Shown here piece after piece: positions 47,310 through 58,264 of a stretch of 64,000 nt of DNA. Each line of letters starts with the position of its first letter. Position 1 is the stretch's first letter. The stretch spans positions 1,302,001-1,366,000 of the forward strand of contig JAPFBL010000171.1 in NCBI GenBank assembly GCA_026182355.1, in the 5' to 3' direction. Source of the stretch: Hermatobates lingyangjiaoensis. Lineage: Eukaryota > Arthropoda > Insecta > Hemiptera > Hermatobatidae. The translations under genes were made by a program, and so were the position numbers. A model generated the notes under the pieces. The model was not told the origin of the DNA, ran no database searches, and worked only from the letters and a program-made list of their open reading frames with translations.

Positions 47310-48694
47310 GAACTGACTCATTTCAAGTTTTCTTTACGTTTCATACATTGGAGAAACCGAATCCACCCTTAGAAAAATTTCTGTCGGTTTGTCGGTTTGT
47401 CGGTTTGTCCGCAAAACTTTGTCACAGGTAAACTCAGCTACCATAAGACATATAAAGCTGAAACTTTTACAGTAGATTTGTGTAGGTCTAACTTAAAATA
47501 TAGGCTATGAATTGATTGGAAATTCAACGTAGAAGTGAAGTTATGGACGTTTAACGCAAAAATGTTTGTCACAAGTAAACTCAGCCACCATAAGACATAG
47601 CGAGCTGAAACATTGACACTGGATTTGTGTGTGCCTAACTTAAAATATGGGCTCTAAATAGATTATTAATTCAGTACAGAAGCGAAGTTATGGGGCTTTT
47701 AGCTGTATTTTCCTAACTTCACAGACAAGTTTGTTTTGAAAATACACAGGTGTGGCAAGTAGGTATTGTTAGTTGATTTTAATTTCAATTGAGCATATGA
47801 ATTATATTGCGTATTTGACATCATTGAAATGATGTTTCACAGAGTTAAGGATGTACTATCTATTGAGAATAAATGTTTTGTAAACGAGCAATTCTCAGCC
47901 CTTAATATGAACAGGCATAAGAAATCAACAAACAAGTTCTTACGCTATATGAAGCCGAGGAAAGAACTTACAAGTCAGTAAAGAGATTGGATTAGTGATG
48001 AAGAAGCAGTTCATTATCTAATTGAATTTCTTGACTCTGAATTTATTTCTCCTGGACTGCCTGCTCATGAGTAAAAACTTAAAGTAGAGCACCAATCATG
48101 CTGCAATTTAGTAGCACTAACAAATTTCATGTTACGAAACATGAGTGCCCAAAACTGTGCAACGGGACACGACTCTGAGTTCGTGCTCTACACAGATATG
48201 CCATAGAGGCGGACATAATGGACTGGATGTGGTATTGGGGAGTCTGTGTGTATACTTCACATACCATTGATTCCGAGCCACTGTCTGTTTACGTTGAAAT
48301 GATTGCAAAGTCCGGTCAGAGTCTATTTCGCAATGACGTTAACTAAGTCGCAAAGGGAGACTTCATCTAACGCAGGAATACAAGGTAGCAAAACCAAGTT
48401 TTTCTCCACATGGTCAAATGTAGTTTACATGCTCAACGGTCAGAGGTTTCAACTCTTTCTTCTACCATGAACCTGAAGGACAGACAGCTAATGTAGTGTA
48501 TTAGCTGGAGGCATTTGTTTAACACTGTAGTAATAATGGTATTTTCTACTATTCTATAATTTCTAATGACATTTTGAAATACCAAAAATGACGGAACTTC
48601 TGATTCCTCAGTGGTATAGCCAAAAGGCATAGGCACACGGCAATAAAACAAAACAGGAACTTCTGATTCCGTCAAAGACGGGTACGTTTGCTAT
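47310..48694 (+). mobile_element. Decayed Helitron with helicase remnant
   Basis: The 3' end shows the Helitron signature: hairpin CCGTC-AAA-GACGG, then GTACGTTTG and CTAT (normally CTAR-T). The 5' part (TCATTTCAAGTTTTCTTTACG at about 47318) is shared with the small element at 49.1 kb. An internal direct duplication of about 147 bp starts at 47421 and 47568 (GTCACARGTAAACTCAGC). The exact 5' end is not determined. Confidence 0.75.
47880..48513 (+). pseudogene. Helitron Pif1-like helicase C-terminal fragment
   Basis: Broken by several stops and shifts, yet with recognisable blocks in order: KRAILSP, EERTYKS, ISPGLPAHE, LRNMSA, KLCNGTRL, IAKSGQSL (motif near MTIxKSQGQSL), FSPHGQM and ending NVVY. 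These match the last third of Helitron helicases, which unwind DNA during rolling-circle transposition. It is not functional. Confidence 0.8.
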
Positions 48695-48714
48695 GTATTA
48701 TATATAACTGTCAA

Positions 48715-49085
48715 CTTTTTTTTAATTTAATATTTGCTTAATAAATACACTGGTAATAATGTAAGGTATGGGACCAGAGTAGCCCAGTGGCTTGCGTGAT
48801 CGCCGATGACAGTAGTGCAAATGTATTATAAATAAATGTAACAAACAAATATTTTTTTGAATTTAAAATGTGGATAATATAAAAGATGGTAATAAAGTAA
48901 AGGGATCTAGCCAGGGTAGCCAGTAGCTTGCTTGCTCGCCGATGAGAGTAGTGCAAATGTATTATAAATAAATACAACAAAAATATTTTTTTTAATTTAA
49001 TATTTGCGTAATATAAACACTGGTAATAAAGTAAGGTATGGGACCAGAGTAGCCCAGTGGCTTGCGTGCTAGCTTTTGACTGGGA
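48715..49085 (+). repeat. 135-bp tandem array of tRNA-SINE heads
   Basis: The CAGTGGCTTGC phrase occurs at 48785, 48921 (as CAGTAGCTTGC) and 49055, so the period is 136 and then 134 bases. Each unit carries an AT-rich leader ending GGTAATAA-GTAAGG and then the SINE head GAGTAGCCCAGTGG (the middle copy is diverged). The B box and body are absent. Confidence 0.8.
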
Positions 49086-49091
49086 GCACGT

Positions 49092-49425
49092 TAATTAGAA
49101 CTAACTCATTTCAAGTTTTCTTTACGTTTCATAGTTCAGAGTAGCCACATGTACCCTTAGAATAATTTCTGTCTGTCGGTTTGTCCACAAAATATTGCTA
49201 CCATAAGACATATAAAGCTGAAACATTGATTGTAGATTTGTGTATGTCTAACTTGAAATCTAATCTTTGTATACAGAGGCATTTGTTTAGCACTGTACTA
49301 ATAATGGTATTTTCTACTATTCTATAACTTCTAATTGTTGTATTAGTATAATACTATAATTTATATTTTGGAATACCAAGTATAATAGAATTTTTGATTC
49401 CGTCAAAGACGGGTACGTTTGCTAG
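49092..49425 (+). mobile_element. Non-autonomous Helitron derivative
   Basis: The start (CTCATTTCAAGTTTTCTTTA) and the end match the 47.3-48.7 kb Helitron, but the coding interior is missing. The 3' hairpin CCGTC-AAA-GACGG is followed by GTACGTTTG and a canonical CTAG, with T next (49426). Confidence 0.8.
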
Positions 49426-49814
49426 TTATGAATAATATTCAAACATTTAAAAAAAAATATTAATATTATCCATTTTGATCAATTATATTAAAAACTGAGA
49501 AAAACAATTTTAAGACGCACACTTAAAGTCACTAATTTTGAGTTTAATGGCCATCGGTAAAGAGGATTTAGGGAGACCAAAAAAACCGTTTAGCCAACGA
49601 TTGAAAACAAGCAGTAGATTACTCTCCGGATAAATATAAGTAGATGGGAAGAATAGACAGCATTACTAGCATAAGAGAGGTTATGTTTGGTTAGGTTAAG
49701 TTGCAGTAGTCATCTTACGAAAGAACAGACATAGTCCAAGGATTCACCCTTTGTGTTATCAAATAATGAACATTCTACATTGAGAGTCCTAAATTTTGTT
49801 TAGCTCATATGAGT

Positions 49815-49970
49815 TTATACTAGGGATCTTTAACAAGTACCTAACATCATACAGGCTTGGAACTGAAGGCTTAACGTCCTCTCCGACGAGGGCCAGAATG
49901 GGTGTCAAACCTGTATCTACCTGTTCAGAGATGAACACGTAAACCACTTGACTACCCTAGCTTCGTATTA
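49815..49970 (-). repeat. tRNA-derived SINE, truncated, minus strand
   Basis: Read on the minus strand: GTAGTCAAGTGGTTTACG (A-box region), AGGTTTGACACCC (B box), CGGAGAGGACGTTAAGCC and AGGTACTTGTTAAAGATCCC, matching the body of the SINE at 11117. The 3' half is lost. Confidence 0.75.
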
Positions 49971-49989
49971 CTTGTTACCTCAAAACAAC

Positions 49990-51860
49990 TATGAAAGGAA
50001 AGAATTAGGTAAATGACGGATGAAAAAATAATTAACAAATATTAATGAATGATAAGGGACTGTTAAGATAAATTATCGTTACTGGGAAAAGTTTCTTTCA
50101 TTGTGTATAAAATATTATTTTTATTACTTCGTTTCTTTCAGTAATTATAATTTTTCACGTTCTCTGTTCTTCGATTATTCTTTTTTTTTATTAGTAACTA
50201 ATTATTTTTCTTAATGATTATATTCCTATTTTTTTCATCTTTTCCTTTCATTAATGTTTTTCGCGTTCTTTTATTATTTCTTTTCAATCAGGCAGGTGAA
50301 TGGCTGCAAAACACATAGAGCAAAGAAACATAACTCGAAACTAACTCCCGGTTTATTAGTTGAAAAAACAGAGATATTAATAAGGGAATATAGTAATCAA
50401 TTTACTCTCAAGGAGACAGTTGATACTAACCAACAACAAATATGCCTAATTAGTATTAAATAATAGTATTAATATTATCAATATTATACTAAAGTAGTAT
50501 TAATTAAATGCACTCCTCGTTTCGTTTTCAGGGTGCTTAGAAGGAGATAAACAGTGTTACTGAAACAGTAGTACTCTACAGTCTTAGGTGTTCGTACAGT
50601 TCTATCAAAAAGCCCTCTTCACTGAGAACCCGCAAATAAAACAATTCTGTGATATAATGCAGTCAGTACCCTTGGGTACATTATTCTTAGAGCAATGTTT
50701 AATGTCTGGAATATTATTTGTTTGAAGGACTGGTTCCTTTGAACCCCATCTCAAAGAGTACTCGTATCTACTGCTTGGGCCTTCAAGTCAGCCTGAGCTA
50801 GTCCCGACTCTTGAAGATGGACATGGTTTAAAAGATGTCGAACGAGGAAAAATACGGGATGATGATTGATTATTGTGGTATAGTAATACATACTGGTGTA
50901 ATAAACCAAGGTGAACAACCTGAATAAGGGAAAACAAGAAAAGGACAGCATCAAGTTGAATCCTTGAGCGGGAGTGTTATCAATAGGGCGCTGATAAGCC
51001 GGTGGGAAGCATTACGCATGCGTCTCGTTAGCGAGTCGTTTTGCTGTCAAACAATCGCTTCAAAATGACATGGCCAAAAGAAGAAAAGAAGCCGAAAACT
51101 GTTATCCATTGTGTGGGAATAAGGCCACAGTGTCGGGTTGCTGCCGAATCTCTGAGACTCCCATTAGTAATGTTTACTTGTGCTCCTCAAAATAAACCCT
51201 TGCGATCCATCGGAAAACAGCTTCATCGTAAACCACTTAGCCCTTCAAAATAAGCCCCTTTCATATACCAGCTAATTCAGCCGCACAAATCATTTCAAAA
51301 CTTAAAAATAGATAAAAAAAATAACTTCCAACAACTTCAAATTTATCAATGCAAATAAACAAAAATAGTTTTTCTCTTTTCTATTTATACAACTAAATAT
51401 ACATACGCACGAATCATGCAATATCTACTCCATATAGTAAAAAAGAGGATTTTTTTCCTCTTTTGTAAAAAGTTACCTGTTAACTATAGTAATGCCTTCT
51501 TTTCTATGAAATAGTTGTTTGGACAATAAAATATTATTATTATCTCACCAGACAGAGTATACAGAGACACTTCAGCCTGGTGTTTACTCAATCTTGAATA
51601 TAATTAGGCAATATATTTCGACTATATTCTCAACATTAGCCTACACACTTCTTTGTTTACATAATGCTTCTATACATTTTAAATTAAAAAATACATTAAC
51701 CTAAACTGTGTCAACACAAAAATATACATAAGTATTTGAGAAACAAAATTAAAATGGAGTTTCGTAAGTTATACATTTAGAATACGAATATAACTAATTT
51801 ATTATGTTGACATGCACAATATAATTTAATGTATCTTGAAATTTAATTGTTCTTTTATAT
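49990..51860. other. Intergenic stretch with a GC-richer patch
   Basis: Bases 50980-51260 are GC-richer (GCATGCGTCTCGTTAGCG) and hold a short open frame of no recognisable family. The rest is AT-rich without assignable features. Confidence 0.4.
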
Positions 51861-51869
51861 TAATTGTGT

Positions 51870-52049
51870 TCTCTTATGTCCGCATTAAAACTGATTAAAA
51901 AAAAGTGATATAATATATATATATAAAATAAATTCAAAACAAAGGAAACACACAGAAAGACCCAGACATAACTCACATTGATATTTCGACCATCGTCGTC
52001 ATCAGGAGAGGTGAAGATCGAAGAGTCCCGCAGGAAGGCAGGGCGGTGA

Positions 52050-52095
<46 letters not shown>
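51870..52095 (-). repeat. Family G element followed by (TA)n
   Basis: On the minus strand, a motif spans about 51977-52009: core CUGAUGA (C3 at 52005), extra C, stem II GAC-GAUG-GUC, GAA, AUAU, C at site 17; stem I hardly pairs. The neighbouring CTGCCTTCCTGCGGGACTCTT segment is shared with the 35.15 kb copy. (TA)n at about 52053-52094. Confidence 0.65.
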
Positions 52096-52096
<1 letters not shown>

Positions 52097-52200
52097 CATA
52101 TTAATATAATCAAAAAGCTATCCATAAAAGGACTACAAACATTTCAGGTCTGAGGTAAAATGGATAAACCAACAAAAATCTCCACACAAATGAAGTTTTA

Positions 52201-52239
52201 TTCAACGCGTTTCGAACACTTTGTGTTCATCATCAGGAA
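52201..52239 (-). ncRNA. Hammerhead-like motif, family C, left arm (intact)
   Basis: Stem I UUC/GAA, core CUGAUGA, extra U, stem II GAACAC/GUGUUC with loop AAA, GAA, ACGCGU, U at site 17. Confidence 0.55.
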
Positions 52240-52335
52240 GACACTATAATACAAATTATATCTAATTAGTTACAAAAATTAGAGTGAAATAATAAATTTT
52301 TGTAACTAATTAGATATAATTTGTATTATAGTGTC

Positions 52336-52374
52336 TTCCTGATGATGAACACAAAGTGTTCGAAACGCGTTGAA
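52336..52374 (+). ncRNA. Hammerhead-like motif, family C, right arm (intact)
   Basis: Stem I UUC (52336-52338) with GAA (52372-52374), core CUGAUGA from 52339, extra U, stem II GAACAC/GUGUUC, GAA, ACGCGU (52365-52370), U at site 17 (52371). Confidence 0.55.
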
Positions 52375-53059
52375 TAAAACTTCATTTGTGTGGAGACTTT
52401 TGTTGGTTTATCCATTTTACCTCAGAATGAGTAAATACCACACAATTACGGATTGCACAACTAATGATTTAAACATTTCAGGGTATACTAGAGGTGAAAA
52501 ATATAGATAGATAGGTTTTTCTGTTTGAAAATTTTAAATTTCGTAAGTCTTCTCACTTACTTGTTGTCTGAAATTGCAATTCCTGAGGTAGTATTTTGAA
52601 GGAATCGTTAAGTGATTAGCTTTCCTTGTATGACCATTTCATTTTACTTACGTTATTTAGTTTTATTACTGCATGCACGTTATTAATACTTCATTCACAA
52701 TAGATATGCAACGTCAAGGTCTATTTTTAAATAAAGCCATGATTCCGTGAAAATGCATAGTACGTGACCATATAGATACTAAAAACCCCGACATTAGGTG
52801 AAATGTTTTTCTTTGATTTCATAATTTGGCAAGATGAACCGTGACCAGACTGAGGTGTCCACTCTTGTCTGCTCTATAGGGAAATATAGTAAATTAATTA
52901 GATATACTCGATATGTTAGAGCTGTAATATGCAAAACAAAAGGGCTCAATTATGAGTCATAATTAATTTATGAATACAATTAATAATATAATTAATTATG
53001 AATTATATTCATCTTTACTTGAAACAGAGCATTGGTACGAATTAATATTTAAATCACAA

Positions 53060-53224
53060 TTATTTAATTTTTGTATACAATGGCAGCAGGTCTTCTCTTA
53101 AGCATATGTTATTAAAATAAGCAGCAGCTTCTGCATTGACCAATTTCTTGTTAACACTCTCTAGTTTTCGTATCACTTTGCGGTGAGACTCTGGTAGCTT
53201 CCAAAGAAGGTTAGCGAAAGACAT
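53060..53224 (-). pseudogene. Penelope-like reading-frame start (copy 5)
   Basis: ATG at 53224 opens MSFANLLWKLPESHRKVIRK, then VNKKLVNAEAAAYFNN and CLREDLLPLYTK, with a stop at 53062-53060. It is the longest clean version of the shared N-terminal segment. No reverse transcriptase or endonuclease domain follows. Confidence 0.5.
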
Positions 53225-53299
53225 TAACACACACAATAAACTTTAGGTCAAACACGAAAACACTTGAATAAATCACTTTTTTTTCACAAAACCGTGGTT

Positions 53300-54690
53300 A
53301 ATTATTTAATTCTAACCATTAATTTACTAGATTTGGACTACTTTTTAGAGCTTCTGTGTTATGTGGATTGTGCCATTTCTTCAAATGACCTCCTAACTAG
53401 TTATACCTAAATAATAACTCCTTCTAGTTTTAATATTATTTAATTGTTATTTCTTTCTTAGTCTTCCGCTTCAGCTTTATTCAGTCGTTGTAAATCAGTA
53501 AAAAGTATTTTTAAGTCTAATAAAATAATAGAGTGGTCATGATACCCAAATACGGAAAAAATAACAAAATAATAAAGCTAAGAAAATAATAATAACATTG
53601 AAATAATACAATAAAATTAAAGAACCTGATGTTGTATTCAAAAGCAAGTTAGGTGGTTATATAAAAGAATAACTCAACCTACTTAGCTACTACATCAAAC
53701 TACAACTATTGCTGAGGATAGAGAGCACAAAGGACGAACCAGAGGAACACCTATTCAAAAGTCCTGCATGATTGAACAATATATAATTATGATTAACCTA
53801 TACGAGCGCCATTTTCTTTAATAAATAGGCTTAATTTGAATACAATTCATTCATGATGAACTTCATATAATGTATTTTCTCGAAAATTACTTGTAAATAA
53901 GTATTTTTAAAAATAAAATACGTCTCATGATTGGTTTAAGTTCATTAGAATCGTGACTTTAGTCATTAGGCACAATGCCAAAACTGCAGACTCTGTTCTG
54001 TTGTAACCAAAAGACTGTTTCACTTAATATGTCAAACACGGGGGGGAATGCTTTCGTGACCTTGAAATACCGATCTGTCGACACGACAGTCCTTTTGACT
54101 CCGTGACGTCACACTTGCCTCAAGGCGTTATCCGCATTCCATTAAGTGGCGCCCAACATCTTCAATCAACACTAATTAATCCTATCTTTAATTGATTAAT
54201 TGTTCATTCGATTATAATTTTATGCCTTAGTTGGTAAAATTTACATTTTAATGAAGATTATTCTATAAGATATGAAGATTCTATAAGAAAATCGCAACGT
54301 CAACATTTGCCAGTATAGTTTCAAATTATAAGTAAGGTACAGAAACTCTAAGCAGCCAAGTGAAGGAAAAATAATTAATACATAGTTAATCATTATATGC
54401 TGAAAGTATAGTGTATCATTCTTCACAAAACAGCGCTGGAGTTTTGACAGGCATGTTTGAAGGACGATCAGAACATTAATATTCAACATATATTAATAAA
54501 TATACCTATAATAGCATATAACAACATAATATGCCTAAGAAATAATTCCTTCCTTAAAGCAGGTTTTTTTAAATACTTTCATATTATATTTATACCAGTG
54601 TTCAAACTATAATAAGAAATGCGAAAAATAGACTAATATCTTTCTACTCATTTCTTACTGTGGTTTGGACATTGATTGTTGTTTCACGTG
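53300..54690. other. Intergenic stretch
   Basis: No assignable gene or repeat was seen. A family B remnant with a decayed GAAA side lies just beyond, near 54800-54840. Confidence 0.4.
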
Positions 54691-54968
54691 TTCATGGTGA
54701 AATCTTATTATATTTATATAAAATAATAATTTCTTATTATATTTGTATATATAATTTCAACTCTGAAGAAAAGTAACACGTCAAGTAAACAAACACTCCT
54801 ACTATTTCTAATTGTCAGTAAATCCGTCTTCAGAAGAAAAGGGAAGGAGACCCATCTCGCCGAGAAGCTCCGGTCTCCGTCACTTTCTTTTTATGAAGAG
54901 AGTTTTACAGAAAACTAGGTATAGTAACAATCTTTGTTTAATATGTGTGTTACTTTTCTCAGTATTTC

Positions 54969-54972
<4 letters not shown>

Positions 54973-55006
<34 letters not shown>

Positions 55007-55205
55007 GTTTCACGTGAAATAACTATCAATGATCAAAACACAATAAGAAAATGGGAAAACAAGACTAAAATCTTTCAACTTCAGTTGGGTTTTTGACTCT
55101 GACGAAGACCGCTTGTTACGGTTGAAAGATCTTAGTCTTGTTTTCCCATTTCTTATTGTGGTTTGATCATTGATTGTTGTTTCACGTGTTTATGTGAAAT
55201 CTTTT
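54973..55205 (+). repeat. Family A element after (TA)n, left arm truncated
   Basis: (TA)n at 54973-55005 is followed by a short left arm (GTTTCACGTGAAATAAC) and a complete right arm ending in CACGTGTTTATGTGAAAT. Confidence 0.75.
55095..55137 (+). ncRNA. Hammerhead-like motif, family A (best copy)
   Basis: Stem I GACU (55095-55098) with AGUC (55134-55137), core CUGACGA (55099-55105), extra A, stem II GACCG/CGGUU around CUUGUUA, GAA, palindrome AGAUCU, U at site 17 (55133). Every positional rule except the spacer base is satisfied. Confidence 0.6.
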
Positions 55206-55229
55206 TATCGATTAAGTTTATATATATAT

Positions 55230-55384
55230 ATAACTTTAAATTACACAAAGCACGACACAGAAAAAAGAATAAAAGGAACACTTACAGAATTCAATATTTC
55301 GAACTGTTGTTCGTCATCAAGAGTAGACTAGAAGAGAGGACGAAGTGAGAGAGATCTCCTCACGTCGAAGAACGGAACGCGAAT

Positions 55385-55417
<33 letters not shown>
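55230..55417 (-). repeat. Family G relative beside (TA)n
   Basis: On the minus strand near 55285-55318 is UUGAUGA (C3 lost), extra C, stem II GAAC-AACA-GUUC, GAA, AUAU, U. A (TA)n tract follows at about 55388-55416. Confidence 0.55.
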
Positions 55418-55418
<1 letters not shown>

Positions 55419-55419
55419 A

Positions 55420-57960
55420 TTCTTCAGACCCTTTTAAATCCTCAGCCTTGTGTTTTTCCTGTTTTCTGCTTAAGACAACGTCAAGCCGATGTGATTGAGA
55501 ACCGTGATCTTTTTATTTTCTTGTTGTGTTGTTCATGTTATATGTGAATTAAATAGATTAGCTGTAAATTGTTTTATAATTTGACTTTGGTTTGGCTTAT
55601 TGAAGGAAGGTGGCTTAAAGTAATTCGAGATTGATTTACTGAGTCTTGTAAGTAAGAGGGAGAGGCTTTGATAAGACCTTCACCAAAAAAGAGAGTGTCA
55701 TGTTCAAAACAAGAGATGAAGTTGTTTTAGTTTTAGAAAAGTGGGATCCTTAAAACAAGAAAAAAAATCACAAGTTACGGTTTTTTATCTTGAAATTCAT
55801 CTGTTTTGGGATAAAGATGTCCAAGCGCAAAGCCCGGGGCAAAGTGTTACTGGTGCCTGACCTGTTCTGTTGCTTATAATCTGAACATCTGACAAGACAG
55901 AAGCAGCATGTCCATTTCAGTGTTGCCTTCAAACATCCAGTAAGAGTTGCTTTTTGTTTTGTTGTTTTTTATAAAAAGAAATAACTAAACAACTCACTCT
56001 TCTGATATATCGACCAAGAAGATACAAGAAACAAAAAAAATACGAAAAGGCATGACTGCCTTGTAGAGCAACACACTTCACATCTGACAAATTAAATACC
56101 CTTTTACAAGACCAGGAGAATTCCATCGTTTTGTGTTATACATAAACTGTTATATCAACCATTATATTATATAAACCATTAATGCGTTTGAAATAAAGAA
56201 AGATGTTTAAAAATATTTTCTTCCTTGAATTGGTAAATTGTGCAAGAATTAGAAATCACAAAAATAAATATATAGATATACATAGTAAAGCCACAAGTTA
56301 TATATATATATATCTAACAATAATATGTTTAAAAGACTGAAAAAAACATAACACCAGTATAGAAATTTGTTATAACAAAACTCAAAATCTTAAAAATATT
56401 ATAATTACATAATTATATTTATAACTAAAATTCAAGTTCACCACTGTAATGAAAGAGGAAGGTTACAAAACTAAATAAAAATGATATTACTACTATACAT
56501 CTATCTATTAAATAAATCCACTATTATATATTTTTTATTTCTATACACCCTATGGAAGGGAGTATATCCACAAAAATTGTAGATATTCTACACATCACAG
56601 GGGTCGGTAGATCAAATTAATGTTATACCCATTGAGTAGGCCATGCTGTGAAGATACGATATATTGATTTGGGTAAGAATGTACAGAGAAAAAACCACTC
56701 TGTTAAGTATTATGTGAATATAGATCTCAAAATAATTGTTATTTTCTCCTGAACTACCAACCAATTATAACTTTCGTAAATGGTATAGAACTTTTATAAG
56801 CATTAATTAAAAAAACATACATTTTTCATTTAAAAAAAATCAGTCTTAGTTAATTTACAATTTAAAAATTTCAACTTATGATTGAATCTGAAATATCGTT
56901 AACACAAATAGTTCCTTACAGAAGAATTAGGCTTGTAGCTTTTGGGAAATTACGTTATATAAACGAGGAATTGTAGTATATTTTGTTAACTAGGAAATTT
57001 GTTTGTTAATATATTAAACTCTGAAATATTAAAATTTTTTTTAGAAATCATCTTTTTAAAGTTAGTGTGTAATGATAAAAAAAAATAATAGAAGAATTTT
57101 AGATAACTGAAAGAGATAACGGCTTTAGTAACACAATACTAAACTTGAAATATTCCAACTTGTCCTACTTGACTGTTTTGGTTACATTACTTTAAAAGTG
57201 TTTACTATAGTTGATCCAATCAGATTTATTTAACTTTAAAATGTTTAAAAGCGTGTTTTGAATGAGGTAGTTTGTTGATGTTTACTTATAAGAAAGGTAA
57301 GTGTTTGGCATTGCAGATGTTGTTCATTTGAAAGGAGTACAGTTTGCGGTTGAGCTGCATGGTTCCGTTCATGGGACACTTGCGCTGAAGGCTAAGCCAG
57401 CAAGCACATGGTGCGACTCGCGGGTGGCCACTATATATGGACAATTGGGCAAGTCTTGGAGTGACGGCCCTTAGTTGTGAATTATGAATTAAACAAGAGG
57501 ATTAGGCGAGTGTTGGGACGCATTTATCACGAGCAATAGCTGCAGCGGATGGGACGACTCCCATCACTTCGTACCGGCCTCTGACTAGACACTTCTTTAT
57601 TGGGCAAGCGCATTGTCAGCTGCAGTAGCAAATCGGGCAGCATAACTCGTAGACAGACAACCATCTCAATCTGTGGAGTCACGTGTATATTCTCCTCCCG
57701 ACCTTACTGTCACTCCTATCTCCTTATACAGTCTTGTCAAATCAAATGTTTTAAAAAATTGAACCTTATTACTTTATCTTCCCTCTCGTATCACTCACAG
57801 CCCATTCTTTCATTTGGAGTTGATCCACAGCACACCCAGTATAACTTATATGGTCTATTGACAGAATTCTACGACGATTAATACCAGTTTTTTCACTTTC
57901 CTAAGAATTGTATATATCTTCTGTTGTTCCTTCTAAGAAAAGAATACAATATTGAAATCA
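55420..57960. other. Intergenic stretch with a GC-richer patch
   Basis: Bases 57340-57700 are clearly GC-richer and CpG-containing (GCGACTCGCGGGTGGCC) and could be a promoter or noncoding first exon. No splice-linked coding exon was identified. The remainder is AT-rich. Confidence 0.4.
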
Positions 57961-57965
57961 TTATA

Positions 57966-58258
57966 CAGTGGTATCTTGGTTCTCCACTATAATTCGTTTC
58001 AGAATTTCGGTCGTCAACCTATTTGGTCGAAAACCGAAACTATTTTCCAATAAGAAATACGTAATTGGAAAAGGGATAATCTTTTTGGTCAAATCTAAAT
58101 AAAAACTTCTAATAATAACATAATTTACTAAATGTTCACTCCACGACTGTTCGAGTTCCAAAATTATGTTAAAACTCTATGAGCATAATTTTCTCGATAT
58201 CCCTGTTCAAAATCCGATATTTTTGAGTTCAAATTCGTTCAAATTCGAGGTACTACTG
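57966..58258. mobile_element. Tc1/mariner-type MITE with TA target sites
   Basis: The left end is CAGTGGTATCTTGGTTCTCC. The right end, reversed, reads CAGTAGTACCTCGAATTTG. TA flanks on both sides (57964-57965 and 58259-58260). 293 bases with no transposase frame. Confidence 0.8.
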
Positions 58259-58264
58259 TAATTG

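Larger units (their letters stand above)
52140..52460. repeat. Palindromic element, family C, best copy
   Basis: The arms (outer part TAAAATGGATAAACCAACAA) meet near 52285. Motifs lie at 52201-52239 (minus) and 52336-52374 (plus). The right end resembles the left end of the 4711 insertion in reverse (GAGTAAATACCACA, GATTGCAC). Confidence 0.85.
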
